This document shows positions 24,047-31,942 of a stretch of DNA of 64,000 nt, piece after piece (position 1 is the first letter of the stretch; each line of letters begins with the position of its first letter). Position numbers and translations under genes: made by a program. The notes under the pieces were generated by a model. That model worked only from the letters and a program-made list of their open reading frames with translations, was not told where the DNA came from and did no database searches. This DNA comes from Lactiplantibacillus daowaiensis (GTDB lineage: Bacteria; Bacillota; Bacilli; Lactobacillales; Lactobacillaceae): contig NZ_BJDJ01000009.1 of the NCBI RefSeq assembly GCF_005405085.1, positions 47,674 to 111,673 of the forward strand. Reading direction: 5' to 3'.

Positions 24047-25324
24047 ATGTTAGATGTTAAAATGATTCGTCAACAACCAGATTTTGTTAAAGAACAACTT
24101 GGCCACCGTGGTGTTGCGGCTAGTCAAATTGATGATTTAATCAAAGCCGATGCTGATCGGCGGGATTTAATCGCGAAGAGTGAACAACTTAAATCCACGC
24201 GGAACCAAGTTTCGGGTGAAATTTCACAATTAAAGCGAAATAAAGAAGATGCTAGTGCCCAGATTGCAGAAATGCAAAAAGTGAGTGCTGAGATCAAGCA
24301 ACTAGACGATGATCGGCGTAAAGCTGATGCCCAAGTGCAAGACATGGCAGCGCATTTGCCAAATATGCCCCATCCTGATGTACCAGTGAGCTTAAAAGAA
24401 GAAGATGCGGTTGAATTACGGCGCATCGGCACACCACGTCAATTTGACTTTGAACCTAAAGCCCATTGGGAACTTGGCGAATCTTTAGGTATCTTAGACT
24501 TTGAACGGGGCGCCAAAGTTTCTGGTAGCCGGTTCTTATATTACATCGGCGATGGGGCTAAGTTGGAACGGGCCGTTTACAACTTCTTCTTAGATCAACA
24601 TGAAGCTGAAGGTTACACCGAAGTCTTACCACCATATATGGTGACAGACGAATCGATGTATGGAACAGGCCAATTCCCTAAGTTTAAGGATGACGCCTTC
24701 CGGATTACAACACAAGATTTGAGCTTGATTCCAACGGCTGAAGTGCCATTGGTAAACTACTATCGTGATGAAGTGATTCCAGCTGAAAAGTTGCCAGTTT
24801 ACTTTACCGCCTTATCACCAGCCTTCCGAGAAGAAGCTGGGAGTGCTGGTCGTGATACGAAGGGCTTGATTCGTTTACATCAATTCAACAAAGTTGAAAT
24901 GGTTAAATTCACGAAGCCTGAAGACTCATGGGATGAACTTGAAAAGTTGACCAACAATGCAGAATCATTATTGAAGAAGTTGGGGTTACCATACCACGTA
25001 ATCACGTTAACGACCGGGGACATGAGCTTTACGGCCGCAATGACCCATGACTTGGAAGTTTGGTTCCCAGAACAAAGCAAGTATCGTGAAATCTCAAGTT
25101 GTTCGAACTGTACTGATTTCCAAGCACGTCGGGCCCATATCCAATACCGGGACGATGATGGCAAGCTTCAATTCGTACACACGTTGAACGGGAGTGGGTT
25201 AGCCGTTGGTCGGACTGTTGCTGCGATTATGGAAAATTACCAAAATGAAGATGGTACGATTACGATTCCAGATGTATTAGTCCCTTACATGCATGGTAAA
25301 ACTAAAATTGAAAAACAAGCTTAA
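24047..25324 (+). CDS. serS: Seryl-tRNA synthetase
   Basis: Class II synthetase of 425 residues. The N-terminal coiled-coil arm (residues 1-110) binds the long variable arm of tRNA-Ser; the catalytic part holds [13 protein letters not shown], motif 2 [24 protein letters not shown] and motif 3 [19 protein letters not shown] 24047 follows AAGGAGGA; the reading frame is open further upstream but overlaps the T-box terminator. Controlled by the T-box leader. Confidence 0.97.
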   Translation: MLDVKMIRQQPDFVKEQLGHRGVAASQIDDLIKADADRRDLIAKSEQLKSTRNQVSGEISQLKRNKEDASAQIAEMQKVSAEIKQLDDDRRKADAQVQDMAAHLPNMPHPDVPVSLKEEDAVELRRIGTPRQFDFEPKAHWELGESLGILDFERGAKVSGSRFLYYIGDGAKLERAVYNFFLDQHEAEGYTEVLPPYMVTDESMYGTGQFPKFKDDAFRITTQDLSLIPTAEVPLVNYYRDEVIPAEKLPVYFTALSPAFREEAGSAGRDTKGLIRLHQFNKVEMVKFTKPEDSWDELEKLTNNAESLLKKLGLPYHVITLTTGDMSFTAAMTHDLEVWFPEQSKYREISSCSNCTDFQARRAHIQYRDDDGKLQFVHTLNGSGLAVGRTVAAIMENYQNEDGTITIPDVLVPYMHGKTKIEKQA

Positions 25325-25339
25325 TTGTGGCTTGCTTTG

Positions 25340-25372
25340 GAAGACGACCTTAGTTGGTGGTCTTCTTTTTTA
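25340..25372 (+). terminator. Intrinsic terminator of serS
   Basis: GAAGACGACC / GGTGGTCTTC stem followed by six T. Confidence 0.9.
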
Positions 25373-25726
25373 TTGGTTTGATGTTTGTTCAAAATAAATA
25401 ATGGGTATAGTTGCATATATTATGCCTAAATGTAGGCAAATTTTTGTTACTTGGACTAGCTGAACATCGGTATAGGCGCAAAGGTAGAGTTGAAATAGTT
25501 GCTAAAATTGTGATTTTGAGGATCTTATTTTGAAAGATATAGATACTGTAATTGCTGATATAAAAGGGTTCTTGAGCAAAGTAAGTACCGTAATAAAAGT
25601 TATTTCAACTTTTTTGCCAAAAAAGGTTTGCTTAATCGGTTTCCAGTGCTATAATATTTCTTGTCGGAAAAATAGAAATTTTCATTCATTGAAAAAGAAT
25701 ATTTATCCAAGAAATTTAAAAATATG
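25373..25726. other. AT-rich gene-poor stretch before the tRNA cluster
   Basis: Distinctly richer in A and T than the flanking genes. Apart from the short frame at 25530-25730 I find nothing coding. tRNA arrays are common integration sites, so the stretch may be a remnant of an insertion, but no integrase or att repeat is visible. Confidence 0.4.
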
Positions 25727-25730
25727 TTGA
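25530..25730 (+). CDS. Doubtful small ORF, 66 residues
   Basis: TTG start after GAGGATC. The first 32 residues (KDIDTVIADIKGFLSKVSTV ... FLPKK) could form an amphipathic helix; the rest is basic and Cys-containing without a family pattern. There is no terminator behind it, and its end overlaps the tRNA promoter. It may be a chance frame or a short peptide left by a mobile element. Confidence 0.2.
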   Translation: MKDIDTVIADIKGFLSKVSTVIKVISTFLPKKVCLIGFQCYNISCRKNRNFHSLKKNIYPRNLKIC

Positions 25731-25755
25731 CAATTATTCATCACCATGATAAAGT
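25727..25755 (+). promoter_or_regulatory. Promoter of the tRNA operon
   Basis: TTGACA (25727-25732), 17-bp spacer, TAAAGT (25750-25755), 75 bp before the first tRNA. Confidence 0.65.
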
Positions 25756-25829
25756 TAAATAGTTGTCAAAAGGCATAACAAGTAAGAACTGTTAGTAAGC
25801 GACAACAGGCATGCATGATTTAAGATCAT

Positions 25830-25911
25830 GCGGGTGTGGCGGAACTGGCAGACGCGCTAGATTTAGGTTCTAGTGTCTTACGACGTGGGGGTTCGAGTCC
25901 CTTCACCCGCA
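25830..25911 (+). tRNA. tRNA-Leu (TAG)
   Basis: Class II tRNA with acceptor GCGGGTG/CACCCGC, anticodon loop TTTAGGT giving TAG, a long variable arm and TTCGAGT in the T loop. CCA is not encoded. Confidence 0.96.
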
Positions 25912-25918
25912 CTTACAT

Positions 25919-25991
25919 GCCGACTTAGCTCAGTTGGCAGAGCATCTCACTAGTAATGAGGAGGTCGGAGGTTCGAATCCTCTAGTCGGCA
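25919..25991 (+). tRNA. tRNA-Thr (AGT)
   Basis: Acceptor GCCGACT/AGTCGGC, anticodon loop CTAGTAA giving AGT, T arm with GTTCGAATC. CCA is not encoded. Confidence 0.94.
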
Positions 25992-26013
25992 TTTACAATT
26001 GAATATTACATTT

Positions 26014-26085
26014 GCGGAAGTAGTTCAGTGGTAGAACATCACCTTGCCATGGTGGGGGTCGCGGGTTCGAATCCCGTCTTCCGCT
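26014..26085 (+). tRNA. tRNA-Gly (GCC)
   Basis: Acceptor GCGGAAG/CTTCCGC, anticodon loop TTGCCAT giving GCC, T arm with GTTCGAATC. Confidence 0.95.
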
Positions 26086-26093
26086 TTTAATTT

Positions 26094-26179
26094 GCCGGGG
26101 TGGCGGAATTGGCAGACGCACAGGACTTAAAATCCTGCGGTTAGTGATAACCGTACCGGTTCGATCCCGGTCCTCGGCA
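26094..26179 (+). tRNA. tRNA-Leu (TAA)
   Basis: Class II tRNA with acceptor GCCGGGG/CCTCGGC, anticodon loop CTTAAAA giving TAA, long variable arm. Confidence 0.95.
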
Positions 26180-26188
26180 TTTTAATTT

Positions 26189-26262
26189 GCACCCATAGCG
26201 CAATTGGATAGAGTGTCTGACTACGAATCAGAAGGTTGTAGGTTCGACTCCTACTGGGTGCA
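26189..26262 (+). tRNA. tRNA-Arg (ACG)
   Basis: Acceptor GCACCCA/TGGGTGC, anticodon loop CTACGAA giving ACG (A34 is normally edited to inosine by TadA). Confidence 0.95.
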
Positions 26263-26269
26263 TTGGTAT

Positions 26270-26343
26270 CGGGAAATAGCTCAGCTTGGTAGAGCACCTG
26301 GTTTGGGACCAGGGGGTCGCAGGTTCGAATCCTGTTTTCCCGA
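26270..26343 (+). tRNA. tRNA-Pro (TGG)
   Basis: Acceptor CGGGAAA/TTTCCCG, anticodon loop TTTGGGA giving TGG. Confidence 0.95.
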
Positions 26344-26355
26344 TCGATTATAAAC

Positions 26356-26388
26356 AGTCTTAGTTAATTTTAACTAGGGCTTTTTGTT
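26356..26388 (+). terminator. Terminator-like hairpin between the two tRNA-Pro genes
   Basis: AGTCTTAGTTAA / TTAACTAGGGCT (one wobble pair) followed by TTTTTG. It may reduce transcription of the last tRNA. Confidence 0.55.
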
Positions 26389-26399
26389 TAAATTTTTAA

Positions 26400-26473
26400 C
26401 GGGAAGTAGCTCAGCTTGGTAGAGCACTACGTTCGGGACGTAGGGGTCGCAGGTTCAAATCCTGTTTTCCCGA
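26400..26473 (+). tRNA. tRNA-Pro (CGG)
   Basis: Acceptor CGGGAAG/TTTCCCG with a G-T pair, anticodon loop TTCGGGA giving CGG. Body very similar to the preceding tRNA-Pro, suggesting duplication. Confidence 0.94.
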
Positions 26474-26489
26474 TCAAAGCAACGGTCGA

Positions 26490-26521
26490 AAGGTTCATCC
26501 TAATGGGATGAACCTTTTTTG
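26490..26521 (+). terminator. Intrinsic terminator of the tRNA operon
   Basis: AAGGTTCATCC / GGGATGAACCTT stem followed by TTTTG. Confidence 0.92.
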
Positions 26522-26665
26522 TTGTCATTTAGTTAGTACCAGTTAAATGAAAATAAAGCCGATTTTTTCTGAAGAAAGCTCAGAATATGTTCAGTGAAAC
26601 TAACTAGTTACGGTCTAACTGGGGTGGTAAGTTTATAGCATCAACTATCAAAGAAGGCTTGTCCC

Positions 26666-27499
26666 ATGCAAAAAGAATTAACCGCAGCAAGTAAAGTCCC
26701 ATTAATTACCGGGCTATTTTGGCTCGCAAAAATGATTTCTACCGGGTTAGGTGAATCGTTGTCAGATTACTCGAGTCAAATTTTTGGTCAACAGAATGGT
26801 AATCTTGGTGAGTGGTTTACCGTTGGCTGGTCCTTGAGTTTATTTGCCATTTTTCTCACCTTGCAAATGCGTTCGAAACGTTATCGTCCATTATACTATT
26901 GGTTGTCAGTAGCACTATTAGCTGTTTTTGGTACTTTCTCAGCAGATACACTGAAGTCAATTACTGGGCTCCATTATTTGGAAACCACGTTGATCTTTGG
27001 CGGGTTACTCTTGGCTAGTTTTGGGGCTTGGTATTTAAAAGAACATGATTTGTCGATTCATCATATTACAACGGCTACTAATGAAGGGTTTTATTGGGTG
27101 ACGGTTGCCTTTTCCTTCATGTTAGGGACCGCTGCTGGTGACTGGTTGGCGACTGCCCGTTCTGGTGGTTATAATGTTGATCCTACTGGTTTGGGATTAG
27201 GATTTTTAAACACTGGCTTGATTTTAGGGGCTTTATTCTTACTGCTCTTGGCTTATCGGGCTTGGGGCAAACCACGCTTGAATAGCGGACTGGAGATCAG
27301 TAGTTTCTGGTTAGCGTATATTTTAACCCGGCCGGTTGGTGCCAGCTTTGCTGATTACTTTGGCTATGACTTTGCAGGTGGCGTTTTAGGTAACTTGGGC
27401 ATGTCACTGATTTGGCTCGTTGCTTTTACGGTTGTGTTAACGGTGATTATCCGTTTGGATCAAAAACAACAATTGGTTTTAACTGAAGATGCGGCTTAG
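26666..27499 (+). CDS. Multi-pass membrane protein, COG4705-like
   Basis: Integral membrane protein of 277 residues with about eight hydrophobic segments. It is built of recurring units with a small-residue/Asp motif: FWLAKMISTGLGESLSDY (residues 18-35), GTFSADTLKSITG, GTAAGDWLATARSGG and FWLAYILTRPVGASFADYFG near the C-terminus. This matches the uncharacterised COG4705 family in which repeats of F-W-x-x-K/Y plus G-x-x-x-x-D-Y occur. Buried Asp residues suggest transport or ion binding, but no substrate is known to me. ATG 26666; monocistronic. Confidence 0.7.
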   Translation: MQKELTAASKVPLITGLFWLAKMISTGLGESLSDYSSQIFGQQNGNLGEWFTVGWSLSLFAIFLTLQMRSKRYRPLYYWLSVALLAVFGTFSADTLKSITGLHYLETTLIFGGLLLASFGAWYLKEHDLSIHHITTATNEGFYWVTVAFSFMLGTAAGDWLATARSGGYNVDPTGLGLGFLNTGLILGALFLLLLAYRAWGKPRLNSGLEISSFWLAYILTRPVGASFADYFGYDFAGGVLGNLGMSLIWLVAFTVVLTVIIRLDQKQQLVLTEDAA

Positions 27500-27516
27500 A
27501 CCTATCTGTTACATCA

Positions 27517-27550
27517 AACGTCGTCTGCTAACTGGCAGGCGACGTTTTGC
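27517..27550 (+). terminator. Intrinsic terminator of the 26666 gene
   Basis: AACGTCG-CTGC / GCAG-CGACGTT stem with a short T-run. Confidence 0.7.
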
Positions 27551-27811
27551 TGGTCCGGCAGTAGTCGAAATATGATATCGCGGTGGCTTGTAGCCGATAC
27601 AGCTTGATCATGAGATACCATAGCCCTGAAAATCATTGGTTTTTGACTGACTGCTTGGTTAGCCCTTAAGCGCGTTATTTTGCAAAGGTCAGCTTACTAG
27701 CCGGTCATTTTAAGCCAGGCTTAGTTCAATCAATTGAAAGCCAACCGTGAGCGTGCTATGCTGGAACAACCGTGGGGGAGCTGTTCGCAGCGGCCGCTTA
27801 GGTGAAATTCT
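27551..27811. other. Intergenic stretch without a recognised gene
   Basis: About 260 bp between the terminator and the ctsR promoter. It has no supported reading frame and no strong hairpin that I could identify. Confidence 0.5.
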
Positions 27812-27859
27812 TTGCATTTTCGAATTATCCTCGTATAATGAAAGTCAATATTAGTCAAA
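27812..27859 (+). promoter_or_regulatory. ctsR promoter with CtsR operator
   Basis: TTGCAT (27812-27817), 16-bp spacer, TATAAT (27834-27839). The tandem heptads AGTCAAT (27843-27849) and AGTCAAA (27853-27859), 3 bp apart, match the CtsR box (GGTCAAA-N3-GGTCAAA) and lie over the transcription start, so ctsR-clpC is autorepressed. Confidence 0.9.
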
Positions 27860-27881
27860 GATTATGTAAAGGGTGATACAG

Positions 27882-28349
27882 ATGCAAAGTCAAAATATCT
27901 CCGATATCATCGAAAAATATTTAAAAAGTATTTTGGCGGACGCTGAGCACGTTGAAATCCGACGATCCGAAATCGCGGATCTCTTCAACGTGGTGCCTTC
28001 CCAAATTAACTATGTGATTAAGACCCGCTTTACCATCCAAAATGGTTACTTAGTTGAAAGTAAACGTGGCGGTGGGGGCTATATCCGCATTGAAAAAGTT
28101 AACTTGTTGGATGATGCTGATGTGTTAGACACCCTGATTCAGGTGATTGGCGATTCAATCACCCAACGGGATGCCTACGCAGTCGTTCAGAGTCTCTACG
28201 AAGATGGTGTCTTGAACCGCCGAGAGGCCCAATTGATTTTAGTTGCGACAGATCGCAATACCCTCGGGGTTGACGATCATGATTTGGAAAACAGCTTACG
28301 GGCGCGGATCATTATTGGAATCTTGAATCATTTACGCTATGAAAGCTAA
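27882..28349 (+). CDS. ctsR: CtsR, class III heat-shock repressor
   Basis: Dimeric repressor of clp genes, 155 residues. N-terminal winged helix with NISDIIEKYLKSIL, SEIADLFNVVPSQINYVIKTRF and the Gly-rich wing ESKRGGGGYIRI that acts as thermosensor; C-terminal helical domain ITQRDAYAVVQSLYEDG with NRREAQLI. ATG 27882 is preferred over GTG 27873 because AAAGGGTGA lies just upstream. It is followed directly by clpC, without mcsA and mcsB, as usual in lactobacilli. Confidence 0.96.
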   Translation: MQSQNISDIIEKYLKSILADAEHVEIRRSEIADLFNVVPSQINYVIKTRFTIQNGYLVESKRGGGGYIRIEKVNLLDDADVLDTLIQVIGDSITQRDAYAVVQSLYEDGVLNRREAQLILVATDRNTLGVDDHDLENSLRARIIIGILNHLRYES

Positions 28350-28367
28350 AGAAAGCGAGGAATCGCA

Positions 28368-30875
28368 ATGGATAACCTATTTACCCCGAGTGCCAAAAGT
28401 GTCTTAGTCTTGGCTCAAGAACAGGCCAAGTATTTTAAGCATCAAGCAGTTGGCACGGAACATTTATTATTAGCATTGGCCATCGAGAAGAATGGGATTG
28501 CCAATAAAGTTTTACAACAATATGCGGTTACCGAAGATGATATTCGTGAAGAAATCGAACGGTTTACCGGTTATGGCACTTTAAGCAATGTCGGCAAGGA
28601 TACCTATTTGCCATATTCACCAAAGGCCAAAGAAATTTTGTCCGTGGCTGGTGATGAAGCCAAACGGTTAGGCGCTAATAAAATTGGGACGGAACATTTA
28701 TTGTTGGCAATGCTATCCGACGAAAGTATCCTGTCCTCGCGTATTTTAATGAATTTAAACTTAGACTTGGGTCAAACACGGAAAGTTGTCTTACGTAAAT
28801 TAGGCGTCAGTGATGCCATGAATAAACGTAAGGGGACGCAAAACAATCGTGGCGCCAAGCAAGCTGAAGGTACGCCAACTTTGGATTCCTTAGCTCGAGA
28901 CTTGACCCAATTGGCTAGTGAAAAAGCCATGGACCCAGTTGTTGGCCGCTCTAAAGAAGTCAAACGGGTCATTCAGATCTTGTCACGCCGGACGAAAAAT
29001 AACCCCGTTTTAATTGGGGAACCTGGTGTGGGGAAGACGGCGATCGCTGAAGGTTTAGCGCAAAAGATCGTTGCTGGTGATGTCCCAAGTGATATGGCGG
29101 ACAAACGGTTGATGATGCTCGATATGGGGTCATTAGTTGCTGGTACGAAGTATCGTGGTGAATTTGAAGATCGGTTGAAGAAAGTGATCGATGAAATTTA
29201 CAATGATGGGCATGTCATCTTGTTCATTGATGAATTGCATACTTTAATTGGTGCTGGTGGTGCTGAGGGGGCAATTGATGCCTCTAACATCTTGAAGCCA
29301 GCCTTGGCTCGTGGTGAACTACAAACCATTGGGGCCACGACTTTAAATGAATACCAAAAGTATATTGAATCTGATGCTGCTTTGGAACGTCGCTTTGCAA
29401 CGGTCATGGTTGATGAACCAACTGAGGATGAAGCCGTTGAAATCTTAACCGGATTACGACCACGCTATGAAGCGCACCATCATGTCAATATTACGGATGA
29501 AGCTGTCAAGCAAGCTGTTGCGTTATCAAGCCGTTATATTAGTGACCGATTCTTGCCAGATAAGGCGATTGATCTTATGGACGAAGCTGCTGCAAAGGTG
29601 CGTATCGACCAAATGGATCAACCTAATAAGATGTCCAAGAATATGGATAAGCTCACAACATTACGGCAACAAAAGGAAACAGCCATCGAAGATCAAGATT
29701 TCGAACAAGCGGCAGAAATCCGTAAGCAAGAAATGAAATTAAAGCAACGCTTAGATAAGTTGCAAGCTGATCATGATGCCGAAGCGGCGGCTGGTGAAGC
29801 GCCACAATACAGTTTACAGGTCACGGGCGAAGATATTGCCCAAGTGGTTGCTGAATGGACGGGTGTGCCATTGACCCAGTTGCAAAAGTCTGAAAGTGAA
29901 CGACTCGTGAACTTAGAGAAGATTTTGCACCAACGTGTTGTTGGTCAACCAGAAGCTGTTTCCGCAGTGGCCCGAGCGATTCGGCGGGCCCGTAGTGGGT
30001 TGAAAGATCCGAGCCGACCAATTGGTTCCTTTATGTTCTTAGGACCAACTGGGGTTGGGAAGACTGAATTAGCCAAGGCTTTAGCCCAAGCAATGTTTGG
30101 GTCTGAAGACAACATGATTCGAATTGATATGTCTGAATATATGGAACGCTATTCAACAAGTCGCTTGATCGGGTCAGCCCCCGGTTATGTGGGTTATGAT
30201 GAAGGTGGTCAATTGACCGAAAAGGTTCGTCAAAAGCCTTACTCCGTTGTCCTATTTGATGAAGTTGAAAAAGCCCATCCAGATGTATTCAATATCTTGT
30301 TACAAGTCTTAGATGACGGGTATTTAACCGATTCTAAGGGGCGTAAAGTGGACTTCCGGAATACGATTTTAATCATGACATCTAACTTAGGGGCCACGAC
30401 CTTACGGGATGAAAAGTCGGTTGGGTTTGGCGCTGAAGATAAGGCTAATGATTACAAGGCTGTTTCGGCCACGATTCATGAAGAATTGCGGAAAGCCTTC
30501 CGACCAGAGTTCTTGAATCGAATCGATGAAACCATTGTCTTCCATTCCTTGGATCGCGAAGAACTCCACGAAATTGTCAAGTTGATGGCTAAAGAGATCG
30601 TTGATCGGGTTGCTCAACAAGGCATCAAGATCAAGATTACGCCAGCTGCAATCGATGTGGTGGCTAAAGCCGGCTTTGACCCAGAATATGGGGCACGACC
30701 AATTCGGCGGGCCTTACAAACTGAAGTTGAAGATCGGTTGAGTGAAGCCTTATTAACTGGTGAAATCAATGTTGATGATCAAGTTACGATTGGGGCCAGC
30801 AAAGGCGTTATTACCATTAATGTTAAAAATCAAGCACCAACTACCGATGGCCGTTCGACGGTGTCATCGAAGTAA
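28368..30875 (+). CDS. clpC: ClpC, AAA+ ATPase/unfoldase of the Clp protease
   Basis: Hsp100 unfoldase of 835 residues feeding substrates to ClpP. Two Clp-N repeats (1-150), first ATPase with Walker A GEPGVGKT (about 218) and [15 protein letters not shown], a central UVR-like coiled coil ([17 protein letters not shown], about 445), and a second ATPase with [15 protein letters not shown] (about 560) and [14 protein letters not shown] 28368 follows AAAGCGAGG, 18 bp after ctsR. Heat-inducible through the CtsR box. Confidence 0.97.
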   Translation: MDNLFTPSAKSVLVLAQEQAKYFKHQAVGTEHLLLALAIEKNGIANKVLQQYAVTEDDIREEIERFTGYGTLSNVGKDTYLPYSPKAKEILSVAGDEAKRLGANKIGTEHLLLAMLSDESILSSRILMNLNLDLGQTRKVVLRKLGVSDAMNKRKGTQNNRGAKQAEGTPTLDSLARDLTQLASEKAMDPVVGRSKEVKRVIQILSRRTKNNPVLIGEPGVGKTAIAEGLAQKIVAGDVPSDMADKRLMMLDMGSLVAGTKYRGEFEDRLKKVIDEIYNDGHVILFIDELHTLIGAGGAEGAIDASNILKPALARGELQTIGATTLNEYQKYIESDAALERRFATVMVDEPTEDEAVEILTGLRPRYEAHHHVNITDEAVKQAVALSSRYISDRFLPDKAIDLMDEAAAKVRIDQMDQPNKMSKNMDKLTTLRQQKETAIEDQDFEQAAEIRKQEMKLKQRLDKLQADHDAEAAAGEAPQYSLQVTGEDIAQVVAEWTGVPLTQLQKSESERLVNLEKILHQRVVGQPEAVSAVARAIRRARSGLKDPSRPIGSFMFLGPTGVGKTELAKALAQAMFGSEDNMIRIDMSEYMERYSTSRLIGSAPGYVGYDEGGQLTEKVRQKPYSVVLFDEVEKAHPDVFNILLQVLDDGYLTDSKGRKVDFRNTILIMTSNLGATTLRDEKSVGFGAEDKANDYKAVSATIHEELRKAFRPEFLNRIDETIVFHSLDREELHEIVKLMAKEIVDRVAQQGIKIKITPAAIDVVAKAGFDPEYGARPIRRALQTEVEDRLSEALLTGEINVDDQVTIGASKGVITINVKNQAPTTDGRSTVSSK

Positions 30876-30893
30876 GGTGTCAAATGAAGCATG

Positions 30894-30928
30894 AAGAAGC
30901 CGTAAGCAATTGCTTGCGGCTTCTTTAT
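30894..30928 (+). terminator. Intrinsic terminator of ctsR-clpC
   Basis: AAGAAGCCGTAAGCA / TGCTTGCGGCTTCTT stem with a short T-run. Confidence 0.85.
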
Positions 30929-31026
30929 GATGTGTAAAAGCAAACGCTTTATTATAGTAGGAAAGTATCGTCATCAGTTGAATAAGTCACTTTTGATTTT
31001 GGGTGAAAATGAAAGCGTTACTCGCC

Positions 31027-31055
31027 TTGATGCGCCAAATGGTGTAAATTATATA
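31027..31055 (+). promoter_or_regulatory. Promoter of the TetR gene
   Basis: TTGATG (31027-31032), 17-bp spacer, TATATA (31050-31055). TGAAAGCGTTA at 31010-31020, just upstream, is part of a possible but incomplete cre site. Confidence 0.65.
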
Positions 31056-31084
31056 AAGGAGTACTTTGGAAGGAAGATGATTTT

Positions 31085-31690
31085 ATGGTAACGCGTGCGG
31101 AACAACTCGCCAAGACGCACCAAGCAATCTTAGATGCCGCCCGAGAGTTATTTTTAAAGCATGGTTATGCAGCTACTAGTACGCGGGATATCGCTAAAGC
31201 GATTGGCATTACCCAACCGGCTTTATATCATCACTTTGATGATAAAGAAGTGATCTTTTTAGCGGTGATTACCACGGTCGGGGCTGAGATTAAAGCGGGC
31301 ATGCAAACGATTCTGGCGGATACGACCCAAGCACCGCTGGAACAATTGACTGAGATATCATTACTTTTAACACATAAACATCCAGCGGATATCTTTACGC
31401 TGATTCATACGAGTTTTAAAGAATTATCACCAACCCACATGCGCCAACTTGGTGGGGTCTTCATGCAAGACTATGTGCAGCCGTTGCAGCAGTTCTTTGA
31501 ACAAGCTGACTTGCCGTTACAAGCGGGGGTCACACCGGCGATGGCCGCCAATTTTTACTTAACGAGTTTGAGCCCGTTGTTTAATAGCTTCCATCAAATC
31601 GGTGATCCGAATGCTGATGAACGGACGCAAGTGCAAACCTTGTTGAAGATGATTTTATATGGCATTGCTCAAGCGACACCAACTGAATAA
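31085..31690 (+). CDS. TetR/AcrR family transcriptional regulator
   Basis: Ligand-responsive repressor of 201 residues. HTH at residues 12-58 (AILDAARELFLKHGYAATST, RDIAKAIGITQPALYHHFDDKEVIF). The C-terminal helical ligand domain is not conserved enough to name a ligand. ATG 31085 follows GGAAGG. It stands alone between clpC and the rpoB leader; its target is not evident. Confidence 0.88.
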   Translation: MVTRAEQLAKTHQAILDAARELFLKHGYAATSTRDIAKAIGITQPALYHHFDDKEVIFLAVITTVGAEIKAGMQTILADTTQAPLEQLTEISLLLTHKHPADIFTLIHTSFKELSPTHMRQLGGVFMQDYVQPLQQFFEQADLPLQAGVTPAMAANFYLTSLSPLFNSFHQIGDPNADERTQVQTLLKMILYGIAQATPTE

Positions 31691-31707
31691 GTTCAAAAGG
31701 TTATGGG

Positions 31708-31736
31708 TTGACACGCCTGGGTGTGTGTTGTATAGT
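31708..31736 (+). promoter_or_regulatory. Promoter of rpoBC
   Basis: TTGACA (31708-31713), 17-bp spacer, TATAGT (31731-31736). A strong match, about 205 bp before the rpoB start. Confidence 0.9.
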
Positions 31737-31742
31737 ATAGCT

Positions 31743-31942
31743 TGTCTGTAACCGTGAACTCGAACAAATGCGCAATCTATTGTCTGCGCGATTTGTTAAT
31801 ATAAATCCAAAAATAGCCAACTTAAATGACTATTTTTGGTTTTTTTATGCCTAAAATTCGGGTTAAAACGCATTTGTAACACAAATGTAATATTTGAACC
31901 GAACTTAGGCGAGTTCCGGAATAATAAGAAGGGGTGAACAAC
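31743..31942 (+). ncRNA. rpoB leader RNA (position and shape of the Lacto-rpoB motif)
   Basis: Untranslated leader of about 200 nt. It contains a hairpin AACAAAT-GCGCA / TGCGC-ATTTGTT (31763-31798) and then an intrinsic terminator. Lactobacillales have a described conserved RNA, Lacto-rpoB, upstream of rpoB; I infer identity from taxon and place, not from an alignment. TGTAAC-N5-TGTAAT (31875-31891) lies between the terminator and rpoB. Confidence 0.65.
31808..31847 (+). terminator. Attenuator-type terminator in the rpoB leader
   Basis: CCAAAAATAG / CTATTTTTGG stem followed by seven T, about 95 nt before rpoB. Confidence 0.85.

Noticed and set aside
27873..28349. Missing mcsA and mcsB between ctsR and clpC as a sign of deletion
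   Set aside because: This arrangement is normal in lactobacilli.
30930..30960. cre-like AAGCAAACGCTT region behind clpC
   Set aside because: Aligned on its CG core it mismatches the cre consensus at four positions, and it lies behind a terminator with no promoter on top of it.
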